Translations under genes and position numbers: made by a program
Notes under the pieces: generated by a model
Told to the model about the DNA's origin: nothing
The model's database searches: none
Seen by the model: only the letters and a program-made list of their open reading frames with translations
Origin: Ornithinibacillus bavariensis
GTDB lineage: Bacteria > Bacillota > Bacilli > Bacillales > Amphibacillaceae
NCBI RefSeq assembly: GCF_050433565.1
Contig: NZ_JBNPWZ010000004.1
Coordinates: 198,578-262,577 of the forward strand
Length of the DNA stretch: 64,000 nt
Direction: 5' to 3'
Part shown: in pieces, positions 24,849 through 34,013 of the stretch
Numbering within the stretch: position 1 is the stretch's first letter
How the letters are laid out: each line of letters begins with the position of its first letter

Positions 24849-25790
24849 ATGACGGATTTACAAGTAATTGGGGAAGAGTCACTTGATGTATGGGGAAAGT
24901 ATTGGAAGTTGGTTCAGCCATATAGAAAACAGTTGTGGAACTATTGTTTACGGCTAACTGGATCACCATGGGATGCAGAGGATTTGCTTCAGGATACGGT
25001 ATTAAAAGCATTTGCATCCCTATCAGCACTATCTCACCGCCAGCAACAGTTAAATACAAAAGCATATCTATTTCGAGTAGCTACTAACCATTGGCTGGAT
25101 CAATGTAGGAGAACTGGGCGTTTTAAGCACGAGGAATTAAATGATGAAATATGGAGTGAGGAATATGCAGATCCATTGGAAATAAATGAAGCAATTTATT
25201 CCTTATTAAATCATCTAACCCCACGACAAGCAGTTGTCTTTATCCTTATGGAATCATTTCGCTTCACAGCCAAAGAGGTTGCAGAATTATTGGCAAGTAC
25301 TGAAGGAGCTGTAAATGGGTTGCTAAACCGTGCTAGAAAGGGACTTTACGAGGCAAGAGAGAGTGGCACAGAGCTTAAGAAAGAACATGTTATTAATGTT
25401 CATGCAGAATCTGTTCAGGCATTTATAGATGCTTATAATCGTAAGGATTATATTGGGCTTGTTAATATGTTACTGGATCAAGCGACATTTAGCTTTGTTG
25501 AGATGAACAGTAAAGAGTATGGAAAAGAGACGATTATAAAATACTCACTTAATCCTAACAACGTATCAAAATCACATGATATTTACGCGAAATCTTGTAA
25601 TCTATTTGGTAAACATGCCATTATTTTTATTAGGCAAACAGAGCAAGGTCCTATACTGTATGATGTTAATACAATGGAATGGGAATTGAACAAAATTGCA
25701 AGATGGAATTGCTATTATTTCTGTAGGGAGTTTATGCAATATGTGGCGAAAGAACTAGGGCTGCCTTTAGAACCGGTAGAGGATTTTTAA
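24849..25790 (+). CDS. ECF sigma factor with C-terminal SnoaL-like extension (paralogue)
   Basis: A 313-residue paralogue of the factor at 9653. Region 2: LWNYCLRLTGSPWDAEDLLQ and AYLFRVATNHWLDQCRRTGR. Region 4: LTPRQAVVFILMESFRFTAK, then STEGAVNGLLNRARKGL. The C-terminal 130 residues again look SnoaL/NTF2-like (FIDAYNRKDYIGLVNMLLDQ), and both proteins share a terminal pattern with an aromatic core around W-N-C-Y-Y-F and V-A-K-E-L. ATG 24849 behind AGGAGGTG decides the start. No anti-sigma gene is adjacent; activity is probably controlled by the C-terminal domain. Confidence 0.85.
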   Translation: MTDLQVIGEESLDVWGKYWKLVQPYRKQLWNYCLRLTGSPWDAEDLLQDTVLKAFASLSALSHRQQQLNTKAYLFRVATNHWLDQCRRTGRFKHEELNDEIWSEEYADPLEINEAIYSLLNHLTPRQAVVFILMESFRFTAKEVAELLASTEGAVNGLLNRARKGLYEARESGTELKKEHVINVHAESVQAFIDAYNRKDYIGLVNMLLDQATFSFVEMNSKEYGKETIIKYSLNPNNVSKSHDIYAKSCNLFGKHAIIFIRQTEQGPILYDVNTMEWELNKIARWNCYYFCREFMQYVAKELGLPLEPVEDF

Positions 25791-25902
25791 AGGATTTGGG
25801 GTATTTCAATCCCTGAAGCATCTTGCTTATATAAGGCTGTAGTTAATTGTTTCAAATATTGTTAAATTGATATCGTTTTTAATAATCGACAACAAAGTCT
25901 TT

Positions 25903-25946
25903 AACTGCACCAAAATGTTAGTAATAAATTTTTGGTGCAGTTTTTT
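25903..25946 (+). terminator. terminator behind the second ECF gene
   Basis: AACTGCACCAAAA (25903-25915) pairs with TTTTGGTGCAGTT (25930-25942), then TTTTAG. Confidence 0.85.
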
Positions 25947-26032
25947 AGTTTGGTCAATTTACTTAATATGGGTTTATGGATAGATTCAGAAATGTTATAA
26001 GAAAAAAGCAGAAAGAGTCTAGATCATGTATC

Positions 26033-27175
26033 TTATAGAAACCTTCTAAAAAATAAAATATAAAACAAAAGCATCAGGAATGTTAATCCTGAAAAAACTA
26101 CCCAGACTGTCGTAAAATGTAAGTTGAATACTAGCCATCCTCCTAATAAACTACCAAATGGTCTTCCGATTCCGTCTGATAGATTACTCATACCGAAGTA
26201 AAGCCCCATGTTTCTTGACCTATCTGAAAAGTTTGCAATTGACGTTTCGACTATAGGTAATATAAGAATCTCACCAACTGTAAAAAGGAATACAGCAACG
26301 AATAACATTAAAAAGTTATTCCAAAGAGCTAAAGTTACGAAGGATAAAAAAATAGATGTTATACCGAAAAACATAAATACCTTTGATTTGTTATATTTAC
26401 TAATTAAAACGCCTACAGGATATTGTAATAATAGTCCGGTTGTTCCATTGATAAGAAAAAGTGCCTGAATGTGTTCAGTAAACTGTTTGGCATATTCCGG
26501 TAGTGTGACAAATAACTGTGCAACTAAAATGTAAAACATAAGCATAAGAATTATTAATTTTATATAGCCTTTATTACGTAATGCTTCTAATATAGATTGA
26601 ATAGACATTTTTTTCTTTGGAAAATCCCGCTCCGTAGATGTAACAAATACAATTAATAAAAATGCTCCAACTAAATAAAGACTTCCAGCGAAAACAAAAA
26701 TAAATTGAAAGTTTCCTGTCCAAATAACTATTCCCGCAATAATGGGACCCAATAGTAATCCAGCGCTTGTGGCAGTAGCCCTTAACGAAGATACTTTTGC
26801 CCTAGCATTGTATGTTGAACTTTTCATGATTAGAGATTGTAGGGAGGGACTTGCAAACCCACCTCCTAATCCGGCCAATAAAGCGAAAAGCAATAGCAAA
26901 TAATAGTTGGAAACACAACCTACTCCAATAAAACCAATTCCTCTTATCCATTCTCCTGACACGGACATCCGTTTATAACCAAAATAATCACCAATAGGAC
27001 CTAAAACTATAGGTGTTACTTTTTGCATCAATATATAGGTAGCTGTTATTCCACTTGCCTGTGTTAGTGAAATATTATGAACATCTGTTAGTAAGGGGAA
27101 CAAAGGCATTGCAGTGAAACCACCTGTTGATAAAATAAATATTAAGAAAGCGAGAATATAAGTTTGCTTGGTCAT
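26033..27175 (-). CDS. MFS transporter
   Basis: 380 residues with about twelve hydrophobic helices. Major-facilitator features include GPIGDYFGYKRMSVSGEWIR after helix 2 and a second copy of the loop motif (QYPVGVLISKYNKSKVFMF) after helix 8. ATG 27175 is preferred because AGGAGGGA lies four bases upstream; the annotated-looking ATG at 27196 has no site. The gene is divergent from a LysR-type regulator 100 bases away, which probably controls it. Export of a drug or metabolite is likely; the substrate cannot be read from sequence. Confidence 0.85.
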   Translation of the reverse strand: MTKQTYILAFLIFILSTGGFTAMPLFPLLTDVHNISLTQASGITATYILMQKVTPIVLGPIGDYFGYKRMSVSGEWIRGIGFIGVGCVSNYYLLLLFALLAGLGGGFASPSLQSLIMKSSTYNARAKVSSLRATATSAGLLLGPIIAGIVIWTGNFQFIFVFAGSLYLVGAFLLIVFVTSTERDFPKKKMSIQSILEALRNKGYIKLIILMLMFYILVAQLFVTLPEYAKQFTEHIQALFLINGTTGLLLQYPVGVLISKYNKSKVFMFFGITSIFLSFVTLALWNNFLMLFVAVFLFTVGEILILPIVETSIANFSDRSRNMGLYFGMSNLSDGIGRPFGSLLGGWLVFNLHFTTVWVVFSGLTFLMLLFYILFFRRFL

Positions 27176-27275
27176 CCAATCCCTCCTATAATTCATAGTA
27201 ATGAAGAGAAACTAATTTTAAAAATGAATTATTTACATTACTTTAATTTATTAATTGAATTAATGAGGTGGTTAA

Positions 27276-28148
27276 ATGGATTTTGAACAGTTGAAGACAT
27301 TTGTTTCGCTTGCTAATAGTAAAAATTTCACACGGACAGCAGAAGAGATGAATGTTGTTCAATCTACTGTTACGACAAGAATTAAATCGTTGGAGGAGGA
27401 AATTGGTGAGACACTTTTTTTACGAAAGACTAGAAATGTTGAAATAACAGACGCAGGGAAAAATTTCTTAACTTATGTAATAAAAACATTAGAAATTATG
27501 AATGAGGGTGTTAAGACTACTCGAATTCAATCGAAATTTACGCATAGTTTGGTAATAGGTGGGATGAACTCGCTTTGGGAAACATCAATTTTTGAACAAA
27601 TAAACCAATATCAAGCTAGTAATCCGCATACTTCATTACGTCTTATTACAGGCCATTCGGAAGATATAATCGAAAAAATTAGATATGGGTTAATTGATGT
27701 GGGATTTGTATATAATCCACTTCATCCTCCTATATTTAATGTGGAGATGATAAGAGAGGAATCTATATGTTTAGTTGGGGAAACACATTTTGTAGGAAGT
27801 TTAGGGCTACTGGAATCTAAAGATTTAAAGGATATTCCGTTCATCCATTATAACTGGGGTACAGATTTCTCCGAGTGGTTTGAGGAAGAAGTTGGAAAAC
27901 ATGAAACAATGCGTTATAGGGTTGATCATGCTGGTATTGCATTAAGATTAATACTAAATGGAGAAGGAATTGGATTCATGCTAGAGAGTATTATTAGGGA
28001 CTATGAAAAGGATGGTCTTATATCCCGGGTGAAGTTTAATCCTAAAGAGAATATTCCAAGTAGAAAAGTATATATGGTTAGTTCTAAAAATAAGAAGGAA
28101 AGGGTAAATACATTTTTAGAGTACATGGCAGCCAAAAATAAGGAATAG
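27276..28148 (+). CDS. LysR-family transcriptional regulator
   Basis: 290 residues: N-terminal winged helix (DFEQLKTFVSLANSKNFTRT, then AEEMNVVQSTVTTRIKSLEE) and a C-terminal substrate-binding domain of usual size. Divergently transcribed from the MFS gene across a short AT-rich intergenic region, the classic arrangement in which LysR regulators control the neighbour and themselves. GAGGTGG precedes the ATG. Confidence 0.9.
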   Translation: MDFEQLKTFVSLANSKNFTRTAEEMNVVQSTVTTRIKSLEEEIGETLFLRKTRNVEITDAGKNFLTYVIKTLEIMNEGVKTTRIQSKFTHSLVIGGMNSLWETSIFEQINQYQASNPHTSLRLITGHSEDIIEKIRYGLIDVGFVYNPLHPPIFNVEMIREESICLVGETHFVGSLGLLESKDLKDIPFIHYNWGTDFSEWFEEEVGKHETMRYRVDHAGIALRLILNGEGIGFMLESIIRDYEKDGLISRVKFNPKENIPSRKVYMVSSKNKKERVNTFLEYMAAKNKE

Positions 28149-28277
28149 TAATACATTCCTGCAATATGCAATACATTATCACCTTACATATATTAAACCT
28201 CTATTATGGAAATAGTAATTACCTATCAGAGAAATAACATATAATTAGTAGATAAAATATTTGGAAGGGGAAATAAC

Positions 28278-28802
28278 ATGGAGTTCACCTTACATGGTTC
28301 TATTGAAATTTTAGAAAGAACACCACAGACATTGGCAAATTTATTATCTGGTTTGACAGATAGCTGGTTGTTTTGTAATGAAGGAGACGGAACCTGGAAT
28401 GCTTACGAAGTGGTAGGGCATCTAATTGAAGCTGAAAAGACTAACTGGATTCAGCGATTGGAACATATTCTTCATGAAGGAAAAGAGATTCCTTTTCCCG
28501 CTTTTGATCGTTTCTCACATTTAAACGAGACCTCTTCGTCCATTCAAGAAAAGTTATTAGAGTTTCAAGATCTGAGACAACAAAATATCAATAAACTTAG
28601 GGAACTATTCACGAAGGAAGAACAATTTGAATTAAGAGGTTTTCATCCTGCATTTGGAGAGGTTAAAGTAAGAGAATTAATTTCTACTTGGGTTGTTCAT
28701 GATTTAACCCATATTGCACAGATTGTAAGGGTCATGGCAACCCGATATAAAATCGATGTTGGACCATGGAAAGAATATCTCGGTATTTTAAACGCAAGAT
28801 AG
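28278..28802 (+). CDS. DinB-family protein
   Basis: 174 residues, four-helix DinB/YfiT-like fold (DinB_2). The three metal-ligand histidines are visible: GHLIEAEKTNW near residue 55 and HDLTHIAQIVR near residue 138. Such proteins in Bacilli include bacillithiol-linked transferases and damage-inducible proteins; which activity applies here is not known. Strong GGAAGGGG upstream. Single gene. Confidence 0.85.
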   Translation: MEFTLHGSIEILERTPQTLANLLSGLTDSWLFCNEGDGTWNAYEVVGHLIEAEKTNWIQRLEHILHEGKEIPFPAFDRFSHLNETSSSIQEKLLEFQDLRQQNINKLRELFTKEEQFELRGFHPAFGEVKVRELISTWVVHDLTHIAQIVRVMATRYKIDVGPWKEYLGILNAR

Positions 28803-28929
28803 ATTAGGAATTCCCGACTTTTCATAGTAAATTAGCCTATTCCTGAAACCTTTTACGAGGGTATTTCGTAAATAAACTAATGAACTATAGAACGAAAATA
28901 GTATAGATAATAAAGGGGAACTTGGCAAA

Positions 28930-29427
28930 GTGACAGATAGACCAAAATTAACAATTACAAAAACAAAATCCGAATGGTTTTGGGATATAGTAGGCTATTC
29001 TTGCTATATTGGCTCCATTATCTTATTAATTGTTATTTGGAGCAAGCTTCCTCAAGAAGTACCTGCCCATTATAATGCACTCGGTGAAGTGGATCGTTGG
29101 GGTTCTAAATTGGAATTGCTAATACTACCGATAATCGGGGCATTCTTACTAATTATGATGCAGGCCCTTGAAAAATATCCTGAAATTCATAATTATCCGA
29201 AGAGATTAACTGAGGAAAATGCGGAACAATTCTACTTAAATAGCCGAAAAATGATGAATCAATTAAAGAATATCTGTTTAATTGTTTTTTCTTTTATTAC
29301 ATTTGAATCTATTTCTATAGCACTTGAGTGGGGCAATGGTTTTGGAGTATGGTCTCTGCCTTTATTAATAATAGGGGCGGGAATTCCGATTGTAATAGGA
29401 ATAGTGAGGCAAAGCAAAATTAAATAA
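28930..29427 (+). CDS. DUF1648 family membrane protein
   Basis: 165 residues with four transmembrane segments. Residues about 20-75 carry the DUF1648 signature: a helix, then LPQEVPAHYNALGEVDRWGS, then another helix. The family includes SdpI-like immunity proteins and many uncharacterised membrane proteins. It begins at GTG 28930, with GGGGAAC upstream. It has its own terminator. Confidence 0.8.
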   Translation: MTDRPKLTITKTKSEWFWDIVGYSCYIGSIILLIVIWSKLPQEVPAHYNALGEVDRWGSKLELLILPIIGAFLLIMMQALEKYPEIHNYPKRLTEENAEQFYLNSRKMMNQLKNICLIVFSFITFESISIALEWGNGFGVWSLPLLIIGAGIPIVIGIVRQSKIK

Positions 29428-29435
29428 CCGATAAC

Positions 29436-29470
29436 AAAAGCCGATGAATCGTTAATTCGTCGGCTTTTAA
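29436..29470. terminator. bidirectional terminator
   Basis: AAAAGCCGA and TCGGCTTTT arms flank a short loop between the DUF1648 gene and the convergent small gene at 29474. Confidence 0.7.
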
Positions 29471-29473
29471 CAT

Positions 29474-29602
29474 TTATTTATTACTTTTTTTCTGTTCCTT
29501 TAATTCATGAATTTCTTTTTCCAATCGCTCTAAACGGTCAATCACGGGTTGTAAGGATTCCTGAAGCATTATACGTAATCTATCTGCTTTTTCGTTTTCC
29601 AT
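29474..29602 (-). CDS. 42-aa coiled-coil micro-protein
   Basis: The minus-strand ORF starts at ATG 29602 with GGAGGTATTACTT directly upstream, an excellent ribosome binding site. The 42 residues begin MENEKADRLRIMLQESLQPV and continue as one amphipathic, charged helix with heptad Leu/Ile spacing, so it is probably a small dimeric coiled coil. It ends at the bidirectional terminator. I do not recognise a named family, but the site, codon usage and terminator argue that it is real. Confidence 0.65.
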   Translation of the reverse strand: MENEKADRLRIMLQESLQPVIDRLERLEKEIHELKEQKKSNK

Positions 29603-29884
29603 AAGTAATACCTCCGTTCCTAAAACGATAGTATCCTACAAATATATTATTTCACTTTTGACTCTAGAAATGTAATAATCTTTCCGATTTAATTGTGGCG
29701 ATGGAGTAGTTGCTTATCAAAAGTAGCCCTGCATATTAACCTAGTCCTTAAAGGGAAGTAACAAAGGTTGTTCCCAATCATCCTATGTTCCGCTATAATA
29801 AGGAAGTATGCAAGGAACCAAATATGTTAAGATTGTATGTTATAAGCTTCATATAGAGAGAACCTATGAGAGGAGGAATCAATC

Positions 29885-31276
29885 TTGACAACAACACAAA
29901 GTGAAACATATATCGCAGAAATTCGTGATTTAGATAAAAAAGGATCTGGACGTGCCGTTGTTTGGCGTGATATTGGGGAGGTCAATCCTAGAAAGCTGAA
30001 ATTAACCATTCCCCAAACGTTACCTGGAGAAAAGGTCCGTGTAACGGTTGGACAACCTGAAAGGAAAAGAACCCGAGTAATGCCAGAAGAAATTGTAGAG
30101 GCGCATGTGGAACGAGTAGACCCACCATGCCCACATTTTGACCGTTGTGGTGGTTGTGTATGGCAGCACTGGAAGTATACTGGCCAACTAAACGAAAAGA
30201 CGGACCATGTAAAGAAGGTATTAGAAGAACAAGGATTTGATCCAAATTTAGTACATGACACAATTGGAATGGACAACCCATGGCATTATCGAAATAAAAT
30301 GGAGTTTACCTTTGCCAAGGACGGCTCCCTTGGTTTACATGAACTAGGAAACTTCCGGAAAATCATTTCCCTAGAAACTTGTTTAATAGCGGGTGAAGAA
30401 ATGGTAGAAGGAACGATGGAGGTTGCTGATTGGGCAAAGGCCCATGAGTTATCTGGCTATGATAAGGATAATCATGAAGGCTTACTTCGTCATTTAATGG
30501 TTCGCCAATCATTTGCAACAGGAGAGATTATGCTAGGGCTTTTCGCTACGGAAGCACCTAATGGGGAGTTAGAGACTGCGACAAAAGATTTGGTAGCACG
30601 GATAACAGAGAAATTCCCTAAGGTGAAAAGCTTACTATGGTTAGAGAACAGAGACTGGGCTGACCGTACACAGGCTGAGGAGACTCATGTACTAGCAGGT
30701 CGTGATTTTATTTATGATGAAATGCTCGGATACCGTTATCGTATTTGGTTTGATACATTCTTCCAAACGAATCCTACGCAAGCTCAGAAGCTAGTAGAAT
30801 TAGCTCTTGAAATGGGCAAGCCAAAGATAAATGAGAAAATGATTGATTTATTCTGTGGTGTAGGTACCTTCTCTCTTCCTTTTGCTAGTCAAGTAGATAA
30901 GCTAGCAGGAATTGAAATCGTGGAGACGTCGATTGAATCTGCAAAACGAAATGCCAAGGATAATGGACTTAATAACACGTATTTCCTAGCAAAAGATGCA
31001 AGACGAGGAATTGATGAAGTGTTAGAGAGCTTTGGAATACCTGAGCTATTACTTCTTGATCCGCCACGTTCTGGTGCAGGTGGAAAGGTAATGCGAAGAA
31101 TTGGGCGTGCGAAGCCTGAACGTATTGTTTATGTATCCTGTAATCCAGATACATTTGCAGTGGATATTAAGGAGCTTGAGCCATTTGGTTATGAGCTTGT
31201 TGAGGTTCAGCCAGTGGACTTATTTCCGCATACGATGCATGTGGAGTGTGTTGCGTTGCTAGTTAGAAAAAATTAA
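29885..31276 (+). CDS. 23S rRNA (uracil-C5)-methyltransferase, RlmCD/TrmA type
   Basis: 463 residues. An N-terminal TRAM RNA-binding domain (to about 65) is followed by an iron-sulfur Cys cluster (PPCPHFDRCGGCVWQH and a fourth Cys near SLETC) and a C-terminal SAM-dependent methyltransferase: MIDLFCGVGTFSLPFA, LLLLDPPRSGAGGK, and the catalytic VYVSCNPDTFAVD with the nucleophilic Cys. In Bacillus the orthologue RlmCD makes m5U at two sites of 23S rRNA. The start is TTG 29885 behind AGAGGAGGAATC. Single gene with terminator. Confidence 0.9.
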   Translation: MTTTQSETYIAEIRDLDKKGSGRAVVWRDIGEVNPRKLKLTIPQTLPGEKVRVTVGQPERKRTRVMPEEIVEAHVERVDPPCPHFDRCGGCVWQHWKYTGQLNEKTDHVKKVLEEQGFDPNLVHDTIGMDNPWHYRNKMEFTFAKDGSLGLHELGNFRKIISLETCLIAGEEMVEGTMEVADWAKAHELSGYDKDNHEGLLRHLMVRQSFATGEIMLGLFATEAPNGELETATKDLVARITEKFPKVKSLLWLENRDWADRTQAEETHVLAGRDFIYDEMLGYRYRIWFDTFFQTNPTQAQKLVELALEMGKPKINEKMIDLFCGVGTFSLPFASQVDKLAGIEIVETSIESAKRNAKDNGLNNTYFLAKDARRGIDEVLESFGIPELLLLDPPRSGAGGKVMRRIGRAKPERIVYVSCNPDTFAVDIKELEPFGYELVEVQPVDLFPHTMHVECVALLVRKN

Positions 31277-31291
31277 TGAGATGTAAGTGTG

Positions 31292-31321
31292 AAAAACCTT
31301 CCTTAAATGGAAGGTTTTTTT
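31292..31321 (+). terminator. terminator of the rRNA methyltransferase gene
   Basis: AAAAACCTTCC (31292-31302) pairs with GGAAGGTTTTT (from 31309), extended by further T. Confidence 0.8.
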
Positions 31322-31518
31322 GATTATAAAATTTAAACAGAACCGATTGTCGTTAGTATAAATATTGCCTTCCATAATCGTGAGGTAAGGGAACTACATT
31401 ATGAAAAAATTAATACACAGCTATAGCGAGGTAATGTATTCAATGTAGTTATATTTTGACGAACTCAGTTTAATAAAAACTAACACTTTCGCAAAGGTAT
31501 GAGTGAATGTGAGCTTTT

Positions 31519-32112
31519 CTAATTTTTAATAATATGTCCACTAAGATTGGTAAGAAATTCTGACCATCTTCTTTGAAATTCAGGATCGGATTCATCGCTT
31601 CCGGTAAATATCTTAGCAATATCACTGAAGATAATGGGATACGTTGTTAAAGCGGTGATTGCCAGTGCCAAAAGTTCTGGTTCGAGGTCAGGTGGCAAAA
31701 CTCCTTTATCCTTTTGTTCTTTCCAGTACGCTACATAGGATTGAAGTGCAAGTTCCCCGCTTTTATTCCAAGAAGTTTGATCTGCTTGTGACTCAAGCGC
31801 CTGCCAAGCTGTAAACTTAATAAAGTCCGCTCTCTCCTTACTATTTACATTGTATCGATGCTCGGCAATATGTTGCGGATTATCTGGAACTCGGGTTGCC
31901 CATTCCGGACCACTTGTTGCCAAATTTGCCAAAACGGCTTCATATAATTCCTTTTTACCCTTGTAGTAATGATAAATTAACTGTTTTTTCACACCCGCAT
32001 TCTCTGCTATCGATTCGATACGTGCTCCCTTAAATCCCTTATTGAAAAACTCATTTCTCGCAGCTTCTAGAATATTCTTTTGTGTCCGTTCTGCATTACG
32101 TATTTTACCCAT
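31519..32112 (-). CDS. TetR-family transcriptional regulator
   Basis: 197 residues from ATG 32112, chosen because GGAGGG lies seven bases upstream of it. N-terminal TetR helix-turn-helix: ILEAARNEFFNKGFKGARIE, then GVKKQLIYHYYKGKKELYEA. The C-terminal ligand domain is of normal size. It is divergent from the DoxX-like gene at 32278; the 165-base intergenic region contains the repeated element TAAAATTA/ACACTTGACAC-like sequences suited to an operator. It probably represses itself and the DoxX gene. Confidence 0.9.
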   Translation of the reverse strand: MGKIRNAERTQKNILEAARNEFFNKGFKGARIESIAENAGVKKQLIYHYYKGKKELYEAVLANLATSGPEWATRVPDNPQHIAEHRYNVNSKERADFIKFTAWQALESQADQTSWNKSGELALQSYVAYWKEQKDKGVLPPDLEPELLALAITALTTYPIIFSDIAKIFTGSDESDPEFQRRWSEFLTNLSGHIIKN

Positions 32113-32277
32113 CAAGATACCCTCCATGCAAAATCTAATAACACCAGCTTATCACTTACTGAAAAAAAGTCAAGTATAATTTAACTTTTGTAAAATTACA
32201 CTTGACACATGTAAAATTATAACTTACCATTTAGTCAGTAATAAAATATTGATACAAATAAAAGGGAGGAATTGCAC

Positions 32278-32646
32278 ATGATCATATTTTCAATTGTTCT
32301 TCAAAGTTTGCTGGTGTTATACTATGTTTTTTCAGGCTTTTCAAAAGTAATAGGGGTTAAATACTGGGTTGGCATTTTCAATAATCTAAAGCTACCTGAC
32401 TGGTTTCGTGTAGTCACAGGAATGGTACAGTTAGTTGGAGCTGCTGTGCTTATTACAGGGTATTGGATTGAAGGAGTGATTGCATGGGGTGGTATTTGGC
32501 TCGGAATTACGATGCTGGTGGCAGTCCTTGCGCATATTAGAGTCAAAGATTCAATCGGCAATACGATGACGCCTGTTGTATTTCTTGCGTTAATCACTAT
32601 TCTAACCATCATCAATGCAGACGATATGATACATCCCTTTTTATAA
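32278..32646 (+). CDS. DoxX-like family membrane protein
   Basis: 122 residues with four transmembrane helices and the DoxX-like motif around LLVLYYVFSGFSKVIGVKYW and LQLPDWFRVVTG-like second loop (here LKLPDWFRVVTG). AAAGGGAGG precedes ATG 32278. The family includes quinol or thiol oxidase-related membrane proteins and many of unknown role. Divergent from a TetR regulator that likely controls it, suggesting a stress- or chemical-induced response. Confidence 0.8.
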   Translation: MIIFSIVLQSLLVLYYVFSGFSKVIGVKYWVGIFNNLKLPDWFRVVTGMVQLVGAAVLITGYWIEGVIAWGGIWLGITMLVAVLAHIRVKDSIGNTMTPVVFLALITILTIINADDMIHPFL

Positions 32647-32999
32647 AGGATGCAACTGTCAGACAAAATATTGAATTAAAAACATAATGATGTTAAGCGA
32701 AACAGGTGCTTTTGATGTATAGGTTTCTTGAACAGGTTTGTTATTAAGATATAAAGGTGTATGTCGCATGGTTGTATAAAGTATTTCGGAACAATGATGA
32801 TGCACATTTTTTATGCACTCATGGTCCGGTATGTAAAATTACTACAAGTCTATGTAAAAAAAATCTTATAAAATAAACTAAGATAAACACTACTGCATTT
32901 ATCTATATCTGCGTTCACCACTCGAGCCATTTGGAGTGCTATTCGTTGCTACAACGTGTAACGATTTAGAAATCATTAGATAACACTTTCACAAGCATT

Positions 33000-33109
33000 T
33001 TAGAAGATAGGGATAAAAATACATTCAAGAAATCCTGAATGAAAAGACGGGAAAAATAGTTGAGGTCATGGTTTATGGTGAGGGGGCATTGAAAGACGAC
33101 ACAAAATAA
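33000..33109 (+). pseudogene. degraded fragment, possibly CofE-like
   Basis: Two short adjacent frames read LEDRDKNTF and then ILNEKTGKIVEVMVYGEGAL up to a stop at 33107-33109, with a one-base frame change between them near 33024. The second part resembles the C-terminal region of coenzyme F420-0:L-glutamate ligase-like proteins (E-V-M-V-Y-G-D-G-A-F-K in my memory). No start or remaining gene is visible, so it is a relic. The rest of 32647-33319 holds nothing else I can name. Confidence 0.3.
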
Positions 33110-33132
33110 GCGTTTCTAGGAAAATCAACAAA

Positions 33133-33176
33133 AATAATAGGACAGGGAGAGTAACCCCTCTGTCCTATTATTTTTG
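33133..33176 (+). terminator. strong hairpin with T tract
   Basis: AATAATAGGACAG (33133-33145) pairs perfectly with CTGTCCTATTATT (33160-33172), then TTT. It lies directly behind the relic at 33000-33109 and is presumably that lost gene's terminator. Confidence 0.75.
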
Positions 33177-33319
33177 GCTGTCGGGTGCTCGAAAGAAAAC
33201 GTGCTTAATAAGTGGTATGCCTCTATTTGACCATTTACTGACAATATGAATTTGATTCGATAGTTTGATATAATGTGAAATAATTCACCTTGTAGATTTT
33301 TATCAGGAGGTTAACTCAA

Positions 33320-34003
33320 ATGGAGATGAATATATTTGTCGTTGAAGATGACGACGCTTTGTTTGCCGCTTTGAAGACAGGTTTGGAATCCTGGTCATTT
33401 AAGGTTACAAGACCTGATAATTTTGATGAAGTCATGCGCTCGTTTACAGAACAACAGCCCCAGCTTGTAATCATGGATGTGGTTCTTCCTAAGTATGATG
33501 GTTTTTATTGGTGCCGGGAGATTCGGGCTGTATCTGAAGTTCCAATTATCTTTTTATCATCGCGAGATCATCCAATGGATATGGTGATGGCGATGAACAT
33601 GGGAGCAGACGATTATGTTCAAAAGCCGTTTCATACGGAGGTTCTTTATAGTAAAATTCAGGCCATTCTTCGACGGACTTATGCTTATGGAAAAGACAAG
33701 CCAAATATTGTTGAATGGAATGGAGCTTTGATTGATATCAAACGAGGAGTAATCCGTAGGGAAGGTAAAGAAGTGGATCTGACAAAGAACGAATTTTTTA
33801 TGCTGACACTCCTCGTTGAATCTAACAATAAAATTATTTCACGCCATGATTTGATGCGAAAGCTTTGGGAAGATGAACAGTTCGTAAATGACAATACACT
33901 TACTGCTAACATTACTCGATTGCGACAAAAGCTGGAGGAAATTGGATTGTCCGAGGCTATTGTTACCAAAAAAGGATTAGGTTATATGGCTATTTCTTTA
34001 TAG
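33320..34003 (+). CDS. response regulator of a Bce-type system
   Basis: OmpR/PhoB-type response regulator, 227 residues: receiver domain with the acidic pair EDDD near the start, phospho-acceptor Asp in VIMDVVLP, Lys in YVQKPF; C-terminal winged helix (ISRHDLMRKLWEDEQFVNDN, TANITRLRQKL). Of normal length. It is followed after 10 bases by its histidine kinase. With the transporter downstream it is the BceR/YxdJ-type regulator that induces antimicrobial-peptide detoxification. Likely target: the dyad at 35348-35382. Confidence 0.9.
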   Translation: MEMNIFVVEDDDALFAALKTGLESWSFKVTRPDNFDEVMRSFTEQQPQLVIMDVVLPKYDGFYWCREIRAVSEVPIIFLSSRDHPMDMVMAMNMGADDYVQKPFHTEVLYSKIQAILRRTYAYGKDKPNIVEWNGALIDIKRGVIRREGKEVDLTKNEFFMLTLLVESNNKIISRHDLMRKLWEDEQFVNDNTLTANITRLRQKLEEIGLSEAIVTKKGLGYMAISL

Positions 34004-34013
34004 GAGGACTCCC

